DNA of 64,000 bases from Bacillus sp. FJAT-50079 (GCF_018343515.1 NZ_JAGYPD010000006.1:310001-374000), one strand, 5' to 3'. Positions 46,464-55,216 are shown, counted from the stretch's first letter. Program-made: numbers and translations. The notes: generated by a model not told the origin, from the letters alone.

Positions 46464-47168
46464 CTATTTATATAAAAAGATTTTTATTTGTTCATTTTTA
46501 TCGATTGTAGCTAACAATATTTCATCGGGTTCTACATGATACATTGTTTTAATTGTATTCCTTAGCCAGCGTTCATCCTTATTTAATTGTAATAATTCGC
46601 TGGCAATAATTTTGCTTTCCTTAATAATTGTTCTAGGTAAATCGAAAGTTTGGGTCGCTAGATTAAAATCTTTTGGCGTTGTATGTTGATATTGTGGTTT
46701 TAAGAAAAATGAAATTTTTCCATCTGGCTCCCATAATGCGAGCGCGATTTTTTGGACATCGTCAATCTTTTCTTTTCTTGATTCTGATAATAAATAATCG
46801 AGTGAAATTCTTGCTTTTGCTAAGCCTTCATATAAAATTTGCCCATTTTCAATTAAAGGAAGGGGAGGTGGCTCAAAAAACTTCCTCAGTTTTCTTGATT
46901 TTAGACCGGCAATTACACTAGCTGTATATAAGATAATGAGGACGCTTGTTGTAAGCATTGATCCCTTCAAGCCTAATTGTTCATCCGATAATGGGTGAGC
47001 AATTATGTTGCCAATAATTAGTGCAATAACAAAATCGAGTAATCTTAATTGCGAAATGGATCGCTGTCCCATTACTTTAGCTACTAGAAGCATAAAGAAA
47101 TAAGCGACAATTGCTCTTAAAATCCACTGTATGGCTGTCAGCGATTCTTGACTATGAAAAAAGTCCAT
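46464..47168 (-). CDS. DUF421 membrane protein (YetF-like)
   Basis: 234 residues from ATG 47168, 9 nt after GAGGTGA; a GTG 12 nt earlier overlaps the RBS. Three N-terminal helices (about 15-95) include the family block KVMGQRSISQLRLLDFVIALIIGNI. Two soluble sub-domains follow (VQKIALALWEPDGKISFFLK and PDEILLATIDKNEQIKIFL). Its soluble region is shorter than that of the copy at the left edge of the window. The role is unknown; some relatives in Bacillus are sporulation linked. Confidence 0.88.
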   Translation of the reverse strand: MDFFHSQESLTAIQWILRAIVAYFFMLLVAKVMGQRSISQLRLLDFVIALIIGNIIAHPLSDEQLGLKGSMLTTSVLIILYTASVIAGLKSRKLRKFFEPPPLPLIENGQILYEGLAKARISLDYLLSESRKEKIDDVQKIALALWEPDGKISFFLKPQYQHTTPKDFNLATQTFDLPRTIIKESKIIASELLQLNKDERWLRNTIKTMYHVEPDEILLATIDKNEQIKIFLYK

Positions 47169-47406
47169 TCGCCCTCTCACCTCAAGCTTTTAATAAAAAG
47201 AAGATATTGATAATATGTCCAAATGAGTAAAATTCTATAAAAATGATTTTATTATTTAGGCATACTATTTCGTTATATTGCGTTAAGGTGAGGATATATT
47301 CTTATGGCACGAGCTATTAGGACTAGACTCAAGCTATTATTAATAGGTGCTAATTAGTTCGATCACAATAACAATTTGTCCGTACAAGTTTTGCTTTGAT
47401 AAAAAT

Positions 47407-47432
47407 GGATGCCCCGTATGAAAGGAGCATCC
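47407..47432. terminator. Terminator of the cyd operon
   Basis: On the minus strand GGATGCTCC pairs with GGGGCATCC (47432-47407), then TTTTTATC. The plus strand also carries T7 after the stem, so it may work in both directions. Confidence 0.75.
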
Positions 47433-47444
47433 TTGTTTTTTTCT

Positions 47445-47549
47445 TCAGTCTTTTGAAATAGATTTATCTTTTAATGCGGCCCAAAAGGCAAGTCCAATTG
47501 AAGCAAATAAAACGATGAAAGGTGCGTAAAACATAAAGAAATTACTCAT
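47445..47549 (-). CDS. cydS: Cytochrome bd small subunit CydS
   Basis: 34 residues with a single helix: MSNFFMFYAPFIVLFASIGL, then AFWAALKDK and a short charged tail. It sits directly after cydB with its own GAGGAGG site 7 nt before the ATG. Position, length and the FYAPFIVLF pattern match CydS of Geobacillus-type bd oxidases, which packs against CydA and stabilises heme b595. Easily missed because of its length. Confidence 0.85.
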   Translation of the reverse strand: MSNFFMFYAPFIVLFASIGLAFWAALKDKSISKD

Positions 47550-47562
47550 AAAATCCTCCTCA

Positions 47563-48588
47563 TTATGGATGATGATCAGATTTACCTTTTACATAGTCTT
47601 TATTAAATAAAAATAACCGAAGCAGTAAATATAAAGAAGGAATAAGTAATCCGAGTCCCGCGATAAAAGCGACAATGAGTGAAATGGCCATCGCATGATT
47701 TGTAAAACCATCATAAATTGTCAAATATGGATAAAGTAAATACGGGTAATGGGAAAAGCCATATCCAAAAAAAGCAAGAGCAAATTGACCAACTAATAAG
47801 ACAAATGCTAACCCATAGTTTTTCCTTCTCCATATGAGCATAACCGTTCCGATAAATAATAAAAATGATAGACCGAAAACCACCCATAAGTCGATTAGTC
47901 GTTCGAAATGTTCATGATTATGAAGCCGTAACTCAAAAATAATCCCGCCGGCAGTAATGATTGTCGGTAAAGCCCAAATCAATGCATACTTCCTCATAAT
48001 ATTCGTCGCAGCTATATCACCGGCTTGATTCGCATACCAAGTGAGAAATACGGCGGAAATATAAAGGACGGCAGCTATGCTTAATACAACAATGCTCCAT
48101 GTGAGCGGACTTTTAAATAAAAGCCAATAATTTAGCACTGGATGACCATTATTGAGTGAAATAAACCCACCTTCAGAAATGGTTAAGACAATCGATAACG
48201 ATGCAGGGATAAAAAGCCCCGATAATCCGTACATGAAAGCATAGCCTTTATGTCCTCTTGAGCCATATGTTTCAAATGCATAATAGGAGCCACGAATCGC
48301 AAGTAGAATGATGGCGATACTTACAGGGACGAGTAATGTCGTTCCGTAATAAAAGGCTGTTTTCGGGAAAAAACCGATGATTCCAACGAAGAAGAAAACA
48401 AGAAATACATTGGTCACTTCCCACACCGGTGATAAATAGCGTTGAATAATATTCGTTAATATATGCTGTTTTCCGGTAAAAACACTATAAGCATTAAAGA
48501 AACCCGCACCAAAGTCGATCGAAGCGACGATGACGTAGCCGAATAAAAACGTCCAAAGTACACTAATGCCGATGATTTCTAAGTCCAT
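47563..48588 (-). CDS. cydB: Cytochrome bd menaquinol oxidase subunit II
   Basis: 341 residues with eight or nine hydrophobic helices. CydB family features: YVIVASIDFGAGFFNAYS near the N-terminus, SPVWEVTNVFLVFFFVGIIGFFPKTAF, and GYGFSHYPYLLYPYLTIYDG. It pairs with CydA in the plasma membrane to reduce O2 without pumping protons. It overlaps cydA by 10 nt, indicating coupled translation. Confidence 0.95.
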   Translation of the reverse strand: MDLEIIGISVLWTFLFGYVIVASIDFGAGFFNAYSVFTGKQHILTNIIQRYLSPVWEVTNVFLVFFFVGIIGFFPKTAFYYGTTLLVPVSIAIILLAIRGSYYAFETYGSRGHKGYAFMYGLSGLFIPASLSIVLTISEGGFISLNNGHPVLNYWLLFKSPLTWSIVVLSIAAVLYISAVFLTWYANQAGDIAATNIMRKYALIWALPTIITAGGIIFELRLHNHEHFERLIDLWVVFGLSFLLFIGTVMLIWRRKNYGLAFVLLVGQFALAFFGYGFSHYPYLLYPYLTIYDGFTNHAMAISLIVAFIAGLGLLIPSLYLLLRLFLFNKDYVKGKSDHHP

Positions 48589-49931
48589 GCCTGCCCACCA
48601 CCTTGTTCCGCTTCACGATCTTCGAGCTCGCGCTCAACGGGATTTTTCCTAAACATTCGGCTAAGTACAACAATCGTTCCCATCCCTAAAATGAGATATA
48701 AACCCGAAAAGAGCATAAGCATTAAATCCACTTGATTGCTCGAAGTAGCTGCATCGGCCGTACGCATGATTCCACGCAATATCCACGGTTGGCGTCCTAC
48801 TTCTGCCAGCCACCATCCTGCTTCAATCGCAATGAGTGAAAGGGGGCCGCCAAGAACGATGAGCCAGCGAAACCAGTTCGATTGTACAAAGACCCAGCGT
48901 CGTTTTGTCCCAATCCAAAAAACAAATGATAACAGGACCATCCACATACCAATCGTAACCATAATATCAAATAAATAGTGGATGTAGAGTGGGGGAATTT
49001 CATCTTCTAGAAATTGATCAAGCCCTAGTACTTCGGCCGTTGGATCACTATGTGCCAAAAAGCTAAGTGCAAATGGGAGCTTGATTGCGTATTTCACTTC
49101 ACCATTGTCTAAAACACCGTATAAAATAAGCGGAGCCTTTTCTTCCGTTTCAAAATGCCATTCGGCCGCAGCTAATTTTTCTGGTTGATATTCAGCTAAA
49201 TATTTTCCAGAGAAATCACCGATGACGGCCGTAGCGATGGAGAAGATCAATCCCAGTTTCATTGTTAAAAATAGGGCTTTTTTATGATAGATATGATCCG
49301 AACCTTTTAATAATCGAAAGGCAGCGATTGAAGCAAGGACAAAGGCAGCTGTCATATAGCAAGTGACGACAACATGTGCAACTTTCGTCGGCATTGCCGG
49401 ATTGAACATGGCAACAAGCGGATTCACATTGACAAGTGATCCGTTTACAATATCAAAGCCTTGTGGGGCATTCATAAATGCATTTACCATCGTAATAAAG
49501 ACAGCAGAAAAAGATGCTCCAATTGCGACTGGAATAAGCAATAATAAATGTTTACGCTGATCCTTAAAGCGATCCCAAGTGTATAAATAGATTCCTAAAA
49601 AAATCGCTTCAAAAAAGAATGCAAAGGTTTCCATAAAGAGCGGGAGGGCAATGACATTCCCAGCAAGTTCCATGAAGTTAGGCCATAGCAATGATAATTG
49701 CAAGCCAATCGCTGTTCCTGTTACGACTCCCACGGCAACAGTAATAACGAAGCCACGTGTCCATCTTCTAGCTAGCAAAATATAATGATCATCATTTTTC
49801 TTAATCCCGACCCACTGAGCGATCATGATCATTAGTGGGATACCAACACCAATTGTGGCATAAATAATGTGAAAGGATAAAGTTAATTCTGTTAAAACTC
49901 TACTGAAAAATAATGCATCTTCGTTTCCCAA
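48579..49931 (-). CDS. cydA: Cytochrome bd menaquinol oxidase subunit I
   Basis: 450 residues with nine helices. The N-terminal LTLSFHIIYATIGVGIP has a heme-ligating His at about 19; the quinol-binding region includes KLAAAEWHFETEEKAPL and GVLDNGEV, and GRQPWILRG is conserved near the C-terminus. The Q-loop is short, as in firmicute (cbd/Yth-type) oxidases. It carries hemes b558, b595 and d. TTG 49931 is the start, 10 nt after GGAGG. Operon order: 31-residue protein, cydA, cydB, cydS. Low-oxygen control is expected, but no Rex or Fnr box is visible here. Confidence 0.95.
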   Translation of the reverse strand: MGNEDALFFSRVLTELTLSFHIIYATIGVGIPLMIMIAQWVGIKKNDDHYILLARRWTRGFVITVAVGVVTGTAIGLQLSLLWPNFMELAGNVIALPLFMETFAFFFEAIFLGIYLYTWDRFKDQRKHLLLLIPVAIGASFSAVFITMVNAFMNAPQGFDIVNGSLVNVNPLVAMFNPAMPTKVAHVVVTCYMTAAFVLASIAAFRLLKGSDHIYHKKALFLTMKLGLIFSIATAVIGDFSGKYLAEYQPEKLAAAEWHFETEEKAPLILYGVLDNGEVKYAIKLPFALSFLAHSDPTAEVLGLDQFLEDEIPPLYIHYLFDIMVTIGMWMVLLSFVFWIGTKRRWVFVQSNWFRWLIVLGGPLSLIAIEAGWWLAEVGRQPWILRGIMRTADAATSSNQVDLMLMLFSGLYLILGMGTIVVLSRMFRKNPVERELEDREAEQGGGQAWT

Positions 49932-49950
49932 GCAACATTCGCCTCCTCAT

Positions 49951-50046
49951 CTAGCTGGCAAAAATCCTTCCGATGATTGAAATAAGCATAATGGCTGCTA
50001 CCGAAAAAGTGAGCCATAATAATTTACGTTCATGATTTTTATACAT
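49951..50046 (-). CDS. 31-residue single-helix membrane protein upstream of cydA
   Basis: ATG 50046 with TAGGAGCG 7 nt upstream opens a frame of 31 codons: a basic start (MYKNHERK), one hydrophobic helix (LLWLTFSVAAIMLISIIG) and a short tail ending RIFAS. It stops 19 nt before cydA, so it is the first gene of the oxidase operon. Its layout resembles small oxidase subunits (CydX, CydH, the heme-copper subunit IIa) but I recognise no specific family. Possibly an additional subunit or assembly factor. Confidence 0.55.
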   Translation of the reverse strand: MYKNHERKLLWLTFSVAAIMLISIIGRIFAS

Positions 50047-50185
50047 GTTTACACGCTCCTATGATTTCCATATTACCCAGAAATCATGAATTTGAACGTT
50101 TTTTTAGAAATTCTTTTTGAACGTCACGATCGCTTATCCTCGAATAATGATAGAGGTGAAGGGTTATTGGGAACATCTGACAATA

Positions 50186-50773
50186 TCAATGATTCATTTC
50201 ATTATTCAATTCATCTTTCATCTGTGCAATTAATAACATTTCTGTCACATCACGTTTTTTTAATTTTCTTATTATTTGAATGAATTCCAATTCTTCTTTG
50301 GAGACGAGTAATAAAGTCCCGTCTTTCTTCTCTTTCTGAATACCATCAATGATCATTTCCGAGAAATGGGAAATCTTTTCGATCAGGTCAGGGCATGTGA
50401 TTTCCATTTTGAATTCATTTTTTAATAAAAACAAGATTTTTTTTGTTAGTGTTTTTTTAGGATCATAGTATAGATGCTCATTGTCAGTGGAATAGGAGTC
50501 AACCTTTTTCTCTTCTTCAACTGTAAGTAGGTTACCATTTTTATTATAAAAATGGGGATTAGCGTCTTCTCCTTTTAAGAGCCAATCCGTAGAAACATTG
50601 AAAAATTCCGAGAGTGAAATAATCATTTTTGCAGAAGGCTGCTTTCTTTCATTTTCCCAATTACTAATTGCACTAGACTTTGTTCCTATTTTATCACCGA
50701 GTTTACTCATGGAAAGTAGGGATTTTTTTCTTAAATGGTGTATTCTTTTTCCGATTGTTTCCACTTTTATCAC
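50186..50773 (-). CDS. Xre-family transcriptional regulator
   Basis: 195 residues. The N-terminal HTH_3 domain (GKRIHHLRKKSLLSMSKLGDKIGTKSSAISNWENERKQPSAKMI, recognition helix around TKSSAISNWE) is followed by FNVSTDWLLKGED. The C-terminal about 110 residues are helical, charged and of unknown fold; they may sense a signal or mediate dimerisation. It is divergent from the small genes at 51002 and 51276, with a dyad between them, so it may control that locus. ATG 50773 follows AGGGGAG. Confidence 0.82.
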   Translation of the reverse strand: MIKVETIGKRIHHLRKKSLLSMSKLGDKIGTKSSAISNWENERKQPSAKMIISLSEFFNVSTDWLLKGEDANPHFYNKNGNLLTVEEEKKVDSYSTDNEHLYYDPKKTLTKKILFLLKNEFKMEITCPDLIEKISHFSEMIIDGIQKEKKDGTLLLVSKEELEFIQIIRKLKKRDVTEMLLIAQMKDELNNEMNH

Positions 50774-50844
50774 TCCCCTTTGATAGTAAAAGTGTATAAA
50801 TGCCAGTTTTATGACAAAATATAATGTAATCCCCTTGATTTCAC

Positions 50845-50859
50845 TACTACTAAGTAGTA
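50845..50859. promoter_or_regulatory. Dyad in the divergent Xre intergenic region (candidate operator)
   Basis: TACTAC-TAA-GTAGTA, a perfect 6-bp inverted repeat with a 3-nt centre, lies about 70 nt upstream of the Xre start. It is a plausible operator for that protein; the link is by position only. Confidence 0.45.
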
Positions 50860-51001
50860 AAATTTATAATAAATTACATAACACATTCAAATCATATCAA
50901 AAAGTTTGACCGAAACATAATAAGAACAAGAGATATTTGCAAGACTTTTGTAGTGAATCTAAAAATCAGAAGATTCCAACGAGTGATAAGGGGGAGAGAA
51001 G

Positions 51002-51238
51002 TTGTTTGAAACAAAAGACATAGCAAAATTAGAAAAGATGTTAGAAATAATAAAAGAAAAATTACATTATTGGAAAGATAAAAATCATTATATTTATGAA
51101 CAATACGAATATTTCCAACATATTGTTATATTTCATCTCGAACTCCATCAAGAGCAACCCCCCAATGAAATTACAGCATTATTGAGAATTTATGACGATG
51201 TAAAAAAAGACTTGGAAGCCTCAACTTATCAAAATTAA
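51002..51238 (+). CDS. Small helical protein of unknown function
   Basis: 78 residues from TTG 51002, 5 nt after GGGGGAGAG. Highly charged and helical, rich in K, E, Y and H (KLHYWKDKNHYIYEQYEYF, HIVIFHLELHQEQ), with no Cys and no membrane helix. I recognise no family. It precedes a small Xre protein by 37 nt and both are divergent from the larger Xre regulator, so they may form one regulatory unit. Confidence 0.55.
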   Translation: MFETKDIAKLEKMLEIIKEKLHYWKDKNHYIYEQYEYFQHIVIFHLELHQEQPPNEITALLRIYDDVKKDLEASTYQN

Positions 51239-51275
51239 ATATAGAGACCCGTTGAAGAAAGGGAGGGATCGCTAT

Positions 51276-51482
51276 ATGCCGGTTCGCAAACAGGCGATAA
51301 CGAATATAGGGTGGGAGATAAAACGTTGCTTAGCTGAAATGAAAATGACACAAACGGAATTTTGCGAACAATATGGAATTCCATTAAGCCGCCTATCGGA
51401 AATCATTTCTGGTACTCGGCCAAATAAAAAATATAGAAATAAAATTATCGACATTTTAGGGATTGAGGAGGTTGTATCGTGA
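51276..51482 (+). CDS. Small Cro/CI-type HTH protein
   Basis: 68 residues from ATG 51276, 9 nt after GGGAGG; an upstream in-frame ATG lies inside the RBS region. It is nearly all HTH: IGWEIKRCLAEMKMTQTEFCEQYGIPLSRLSEIISGTRPNKKYRNKI, with the recognition helix near PLSRLSEII. It is like phage or immunity-type regulators but no other phage gene is present. A strong terminator (51490-51517) follows. Confidence 0.78.
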   Translation: MPVRKQAITNIGWEIKRCLAEMKMTQTEFCEQYGIPLSRLSEIISGTRPNKKYRNKIIDILGIEEVVS

Positions 51483-51489
51483 CCGATTT

Positions 51490-51517
51490 CGTTTCGTACT
51501 TACGAAACGTTTTTTTT
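51490..51517 (+). terminator. Terminator after the small HTH gene
   Basis: CGTTTC (51490-51495) pairs with GAAACG (51504-51509), extendable by GTA/TAC, followed by T8. Confidence 0.85.
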
Positions 51518-51638
51518 CTGTTATGTCCAACAATTGTTTGTTAATCTAATTTGTAGGCGACACGGAATATCCACTTCTTTAATAATCCTCAAGATCGAAC
51601 ATCCATTAAAGTCCCCAATTTAATTCATTTTTTAAACT

Positions 51639-51654
51639 GTGATGCATATCACAA
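51639..51654 (+). promoter_or_regulatory. Fnr/Crp-family operator upstream of ric
   Basis: TGTGATGCATATCACA is a perfect palindrome of the TGTGA-N6-TCACA type bound by Bacillus Fnr. TATGAT at 51676-51681 implies transcription starting near 51688, which puts the site centre (51646.5) at about -41.5, the class II activator position. Confidence 0.8.
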
Positions 51655-51710
51655 TGTTCTGTTTGTATTTTTATTATGATGTAGGTAGAAAAGATAGGAG
51701 GAACATGAAC

Positions 51711-52409
51711 ATGACTCAACTTACTCTTAATACCTACGTTTCTGATATTGTAACTGCACTCCCGCAAAGTACGGATCTATTTAGGAAATTGCGCATTGAT
51801 TTTTGTTGTGGCGGAAAAGTAGCACTGAGGGAAGCGGCAGAAGCGCGCCGCCTTAATCCGGAGGAAGTGTTACAGCAAATTAAAGATGTAGAAAATAAAC
51901 TGGAAAAACGCGAAAGCTTGCATCCAGCATCTTTCGGTGAAAAAACACTCGTTGCTTATATTCAAGAGAAATATCACGAACATTTAAGGGAAGAGTTGCC
52001 TGCACTTGCACCTTATATTACGAAAGTAGCGCGTGTTCATGGGGGCGGTTATCCACATCTTCTTCTTGTTCAAAAACTATTCCAAGAATTACGTGCAGAA
52101 TTATTGGAGCACACAAAAGATGAAGATGAAAATGTATTTCCGCTTATTCTCGAATTTTTGAATAAACCAACACCCGAACTAAAAGAAAAAGTAAAGCCGC
52201 ATGTATTTGAGCTTGAGGAAGAACATGAGCATGCGGGCCAGATATTAAATGAGTTGCGTAATATTACAAATAACTATACAGCGCCCGAGGATGCTTGCCA
52301 AACCTATCGAACCGTATATGCCCGCTTAGAACAGCTTGAGAAATATACATTTGACCATGTACATCTAGAAAATAATATTCTTTTTGAACGTGTTCGCGCT
52401 GCGCTTTAA
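51711..52409 (+). CDS. ric: Di-iron iron-sulfur cluster repair protein Ric (ScdA/YtfE)
   Basis: 232 residues from ATG 51711, 9 nt after AGGAGG; an in-frame ATG 6 nt earlier is too close to the RBS and longer starts overlap the promoter. N-terminal DUF542 domain with IDFCCGGKVALREA, then a hemerythrin-like four-helix bundle with His/Glu ligands (EKYHEHLREELPAL, KDEDENVFPLI, EEEHEHAGQIL, FDHVHLENNILF). It repairs Fe-S clusters damaged by NO or oxidants. An Fnr box upstream indicates anaerobic induction. Ends at a hairpin (52419-52458). Confidence 0.95.
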   Translation: MTQLTLNTYVSDIVTALPQSTDLFRKLRIDFCCGGKVALREAAEARRLNPEEVLQQIKDVENKLEKRESLHPASFGEKTLVAYIQEKYHEHLREELPALAPYITKVARVHGGGYPHLLLVQKLFQELRAELLEHTKDEDENVFPLILEFLNKPTPELKEKVKPHVFELEEEHEHAGQILNELRNITNNYTAPEDACQTYRTVYARLEQLEKYTFDHVHLENNILFERVRAAL

Positions 52410-52418
52410 TAAATAATC

Positions 52419-52462
52419 AATACCCATTGAATGGTTTTCACTCCAATCAATGGGTATTTTTG
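52419..52462 (+). terminator. ric terminator
   Basis: AATACCCATTGA (52419-52430) pairs with TCAATGGGTATT (52447-52458), then TTTTG. Confidence 0.88.
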
Positions 52463-52534
52463 TTTTATTTATAAAGAATGGGGTGCTCCTACATGACAAA
52501 TACTTTGGTTAAGTCGTAATTTGACGAGGAGGAT

Positions 52535-53971
52535 ATGATGGAAACAACCTATCGAGGTTCTAATAAAATGATTTTTGGGATTGTGTTTGGGGTGATTACG
52601 TTTTGGCTATTTGCGCAAGCGATGGTCAATGTCGTTCCAGATGTTCAAAAAGATTTAGGGATTTCATTAGGAACATTAAACGTAGCTATCAGTTTGACAG
52701 CCTTATTTTCAGGGATGTTTATCGTTGTTGCCGGTGGATTAGCCGATAAGATGGGGCGGAAAAAAATGACGTATTTCGGTTTGATTTTAAGTGTGATCGG
52801 TTCGCTATGTCTTATTTTTGCTCATAGTGCCGCTCTCCTTATTATTGGACGAGTGATTCAAGGGCTTTCTGCCGCAGCCATTATGCCTGCAACTATTGCC
52901 TTGATTAAGGCTTATTTTGATGGACCCGATCGTCTGCGGGCATTGAGTTATTGGTCGATTGGGTCTTGGGGTGGTTCTGGTCTATGTTCATTCGCTGGTG
53001 GCGCGATTGCCACGTATATGGGGTGGCGCTGGATCTTTATTATTTCAATTGTTTTCGCTCTGCTTGCAATGTTTCTCATAAAAGAAGTACCTGAAAGCAA
53101 AGTAGAGACCGCTCAAGCAACGAAGTTCGACTATACCGGGTTAGTTATTTTTATCATTACGATGTTGGCTTTAAATTTAGTCATTACACGCGGTGGAGAT
53201 TATGGATGGATTAGCCCACTTACTTTAGTTCTAGCTGCTGTAACTGTGATAGGGATCTTTATCTTTTTCAAAGTTGAAGCAAGAAAGGATAATCAGTTTA
53301 TCGATTTTTCCTTGTTTAAAAATAAAGCTTATTCCGGTGCAACGATATCTAACTTTTTATTAAATGCCGTTGCGGGAACATTAGTCGTAGCCAATACTTA
53401 TGTTCAAGTAGGTAGAGGGTTTTCCGCGTTTCAATCGGGTATATTAACATTAGGATATTTAGCGGCCGTACTTGCGATGATTCGTGTTGGTGAGAAAATT
53501 TTGCAAAAGACGGGTGCTAGAAAACCGATGATCTGGGGGACGATTTTAACCGGAGTAGGGATTGGAATGATGGCTTTTACTTTTTTACCAGGATTTACGT
53601 ATACGGTTGTCGTCTTTATCGGCTTCGTTCTATTCGGTCTTGGATTAGGTATGTATGCGACACCATCGACAGATACAGCGGTTTCCAATGCACCAGATGA
53701 AAAAATAGGGATCGCTTCTGGGATTTATAAAATGGCAAGCTCTTTAGGCGGCTCATTCGGTGTTGCGATATCGACTGCCGTATATAGTGCGATAACAGCG
53801 GTTGGTGCAGTTGAATCAGCGGCATCAGCAGGTATTATTACGAATGTGATCTTTGCTGCATTGGCGCTTCTTTCAATTATATTCATGATTCCACGTAGTA
53901 GAGGGAATAAAGCGAAAGAATCAACGGAAGATGAAATACATGATGACACCCTAATACCACTTAAAGGATGA
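52535..53971 (+). CDS. MFS transporter, DHA2-like (SdrM/NorB-type)
   Basis: 478 residues with 12-14 predicted helices. MFS motif A is GGLADKMGRKKMTY and motif C-like is AGGAIATYMGWRWIFII; VIQGLSAAAIMPATIALI is typical of DHA2 drug or metabolite exporters. The C-terminal tail is hydrophilic and acidic. It is followed 7 nt later by an M20 peptidase gene, so the pair probably takes up an N-acylated or dipeptide-like compound for hydrolysis, or exports a product. RBS GAGGAGG; ATG 52535 or 52538. Confidence 0.86.
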   Translation: MMETTYRGSNKMIFGIVFGVITFWLFAQAMVNVVPDVQKDLGISLGTLNVAISLTALFSGMFIVVAGGLADKMGRKKMTYFGLILSVIGSLCLIFAHSAALLIIGRVIQGLSAAAIMPATIALIKAYFDGPDRLRALSYWSIGSWGGSGLCSFAGGAIATYMGWRWIFIISIVFALLAMFLIKEVPESKVETAQATKFDYTGLVIFIITMLALNLVITRGGDYGWISPLTLVLAAVTVIGIFIFFKVEARKDNQFIDFSLFKNKAYSGATISNFLLNAVAGTLVVANTYVQVGRGFSAFQSGILTLGYLAAVLAMIRVGEKILQKTGARKPMIWGTILTGVGIGMMAFTFLPGFTYTVVVFIGFVLFGLGLGMYATPSTDTAVSNAPDEKIGIASGIYKMASSLGGSFGVAISTAVYSAITAVGAVESAASAGIITNVIFAALALLSIIFMIPRSRGNKAKESTEDEIHDDTLIPLKG

Positions 53972-53978
53972 AGATAAG

Positions 53979-55166
53979 ATGAAAGAACAATTAATGAAAT
54001 TATTGGAATCGCGCAAGCAAGAAATGATTGATATTCGCCGTTATTTACATGAACATCCGGAGCTTAGCTTTCATGAGGAAAAAACGGCACAATATATTAT
54101 TGACTTTTATAAAGGTAAAGATGTTGATGTTCAAACGAATGTAGGGAATGGGTTTGGAATCATCGTCACGATTAAAGGCGGAAAACAGGGAAAGACAATC
54201 GGACTGAGAGCAGATTTTGATGCACTGCCGATTGTCGAAGAAACCGATGTTCCTTTTAAATCGAAAAATGAAGGAGTCATGCACGCGTGTGGGCATGATG
54301 GGCATACGGCTTATTTATTAATCCTTGCTGATTGCCTTATTCAATTGAAAGATCAAATTCCCGGAACGATCAAAATCATTCACCAACATGCGGAAGAGAC
54401 CCCTCCTGGTGGGGCAAAAAGCATTGTTGAATCAGGCGTACTCGATGATTTGGATGCTGTTTATGGCATTCACTTATTTCCGACAGATCCTGCTGGTGTT
54501 GTTGGCTACCGAAGCGGCAATGCGATGGCAGGGCGTACGTATTTCAAATTAATTATTCAGGGGATTGGCGGTCACGGTTCATCGCCACATTTAGCCAATG
54601 ACGCCATCGTCGCCGGCGCTTATTTTGTGACAGCAATACAAACGATTATAAGTCGACGTTTAGATCCATTCGAAACAGGCGTTGTAACGATCGGATCTTT
54701 TGATGGGAAAGGCAGCTTCAATGTCATTAAAGATGCTGTCACTCTCGAAGGAGATGTCCGTTATATGGACAGTGATACACAAGAGAAAATTGACAAGGAA
54801 GTTCATCGTATATCGAAGGGAATTGAAGCGGAATTCGGTGTAACATGTGATTTAACATATGTTTCGGATTATCCGCCGTTATACAATGATCCAGAGATCA
54901 CTGCGAATGTGATTGCAAGTCTTAAGGAGATGAATGATCCAGATATTAAAGATGTGATCGAATTTCCGAAGTTTTCGGGCTCTGAAGACTTTGCATACTA
55001 CGCAGAGAAAATTCCTGGCTGTTTCTTCTATATCGGTTGTAAGCCAAAAGGCGTGGAAAAAGCCTATTTCAATCATCATCCGAAATTCGATATTGATGAA
55101 GATGCGTTGCTCGTAGCAGCAAAATCAGTCGGACAAGTTGTTTGCAGTTACTATGAACTTCAGTAA
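53979..55166 (+). CDS. M20D-family metallopeptidase/amidohydrolase
   Basis: 395 residues, YxeP/HipO-like. Metal-binding motifs: RADFDALPI, MHACGHDGH (Cys/His ligands), HQHAEETPPGG (Glu base) and FPKFSGSEDFAY near the end. A dimerisation domain sits between about 180 and 300 (GIGGHGSSPHL). It removes N-acyl groups from amino acids or indole conjugates; the exact substrate is unknown. Seven nt after the MFS gene, so co-transcribed. A hairpin with AAAAGTCAA/TTGACTTTT follows. Confidence 0.92.
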   Translation: MKEQLMKLLESRKQEMIDIRRYLHEHPELSFHEEKTAQYIIDFYKGKDVDVQTNVGNGFGIIVTIKGGKQGKTIGLRADFDALPIVEETDVPFKSKNEGVMHACGHDGHTAYLLILADCLIQLKDQIPGTIKIIHQHAEETPPGGAKSIVESGVLDDLDAVYGIHLFPTDPAGVVGYRSGNAMAGRTYFKLIIQGIGGHGSSPHLANDAIVAGAYFVTAIQTIISRRLDPFETGVVTIGSFDGKGSFNVIKDAVTLEGDVRYMDSDTQEKIDKEVHRISKGIEAEFGVTCDLTYVSDYPPLYNDPEITANVIASLKEMNDPDIKDVIEFPKFSGSEDFAYYAEKIPGCFFYIGCKPKGVEKAYFNHHPKFDIDEDALLVAAKSVGQVVCSYYELQ

Positions 55167-55182
55167 GTAATGAATCGTGTTC

Positions 55183-55216
55183 AAAAGTCAATCCCTTGAC
55201 TTTTGGGCACCTTTTA
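55183..55216 (+). terminator. Terminator after the M20 gene
   Basis: AAAAGTCAA (55183-55191) pairs with TTGACTTTT (55196-55204). The stem resembles the hairpin of the composite repeat element but no 52-bp repeats follow. Confidence 0.75.

Noticed and set aside
47319-47357. Short ORF (ATGGCACGAGC...) after AAGGTGAGG
   Set aside because: Under 20 codons, RBS spacing too long, and no conservation evidence.
51002-51482. Prophage or toxin-antitoxin module
   Set aside because: Only regulators and one helical protein are present. No integrase, structural gene, toxin fold or attachment repeat is seen.
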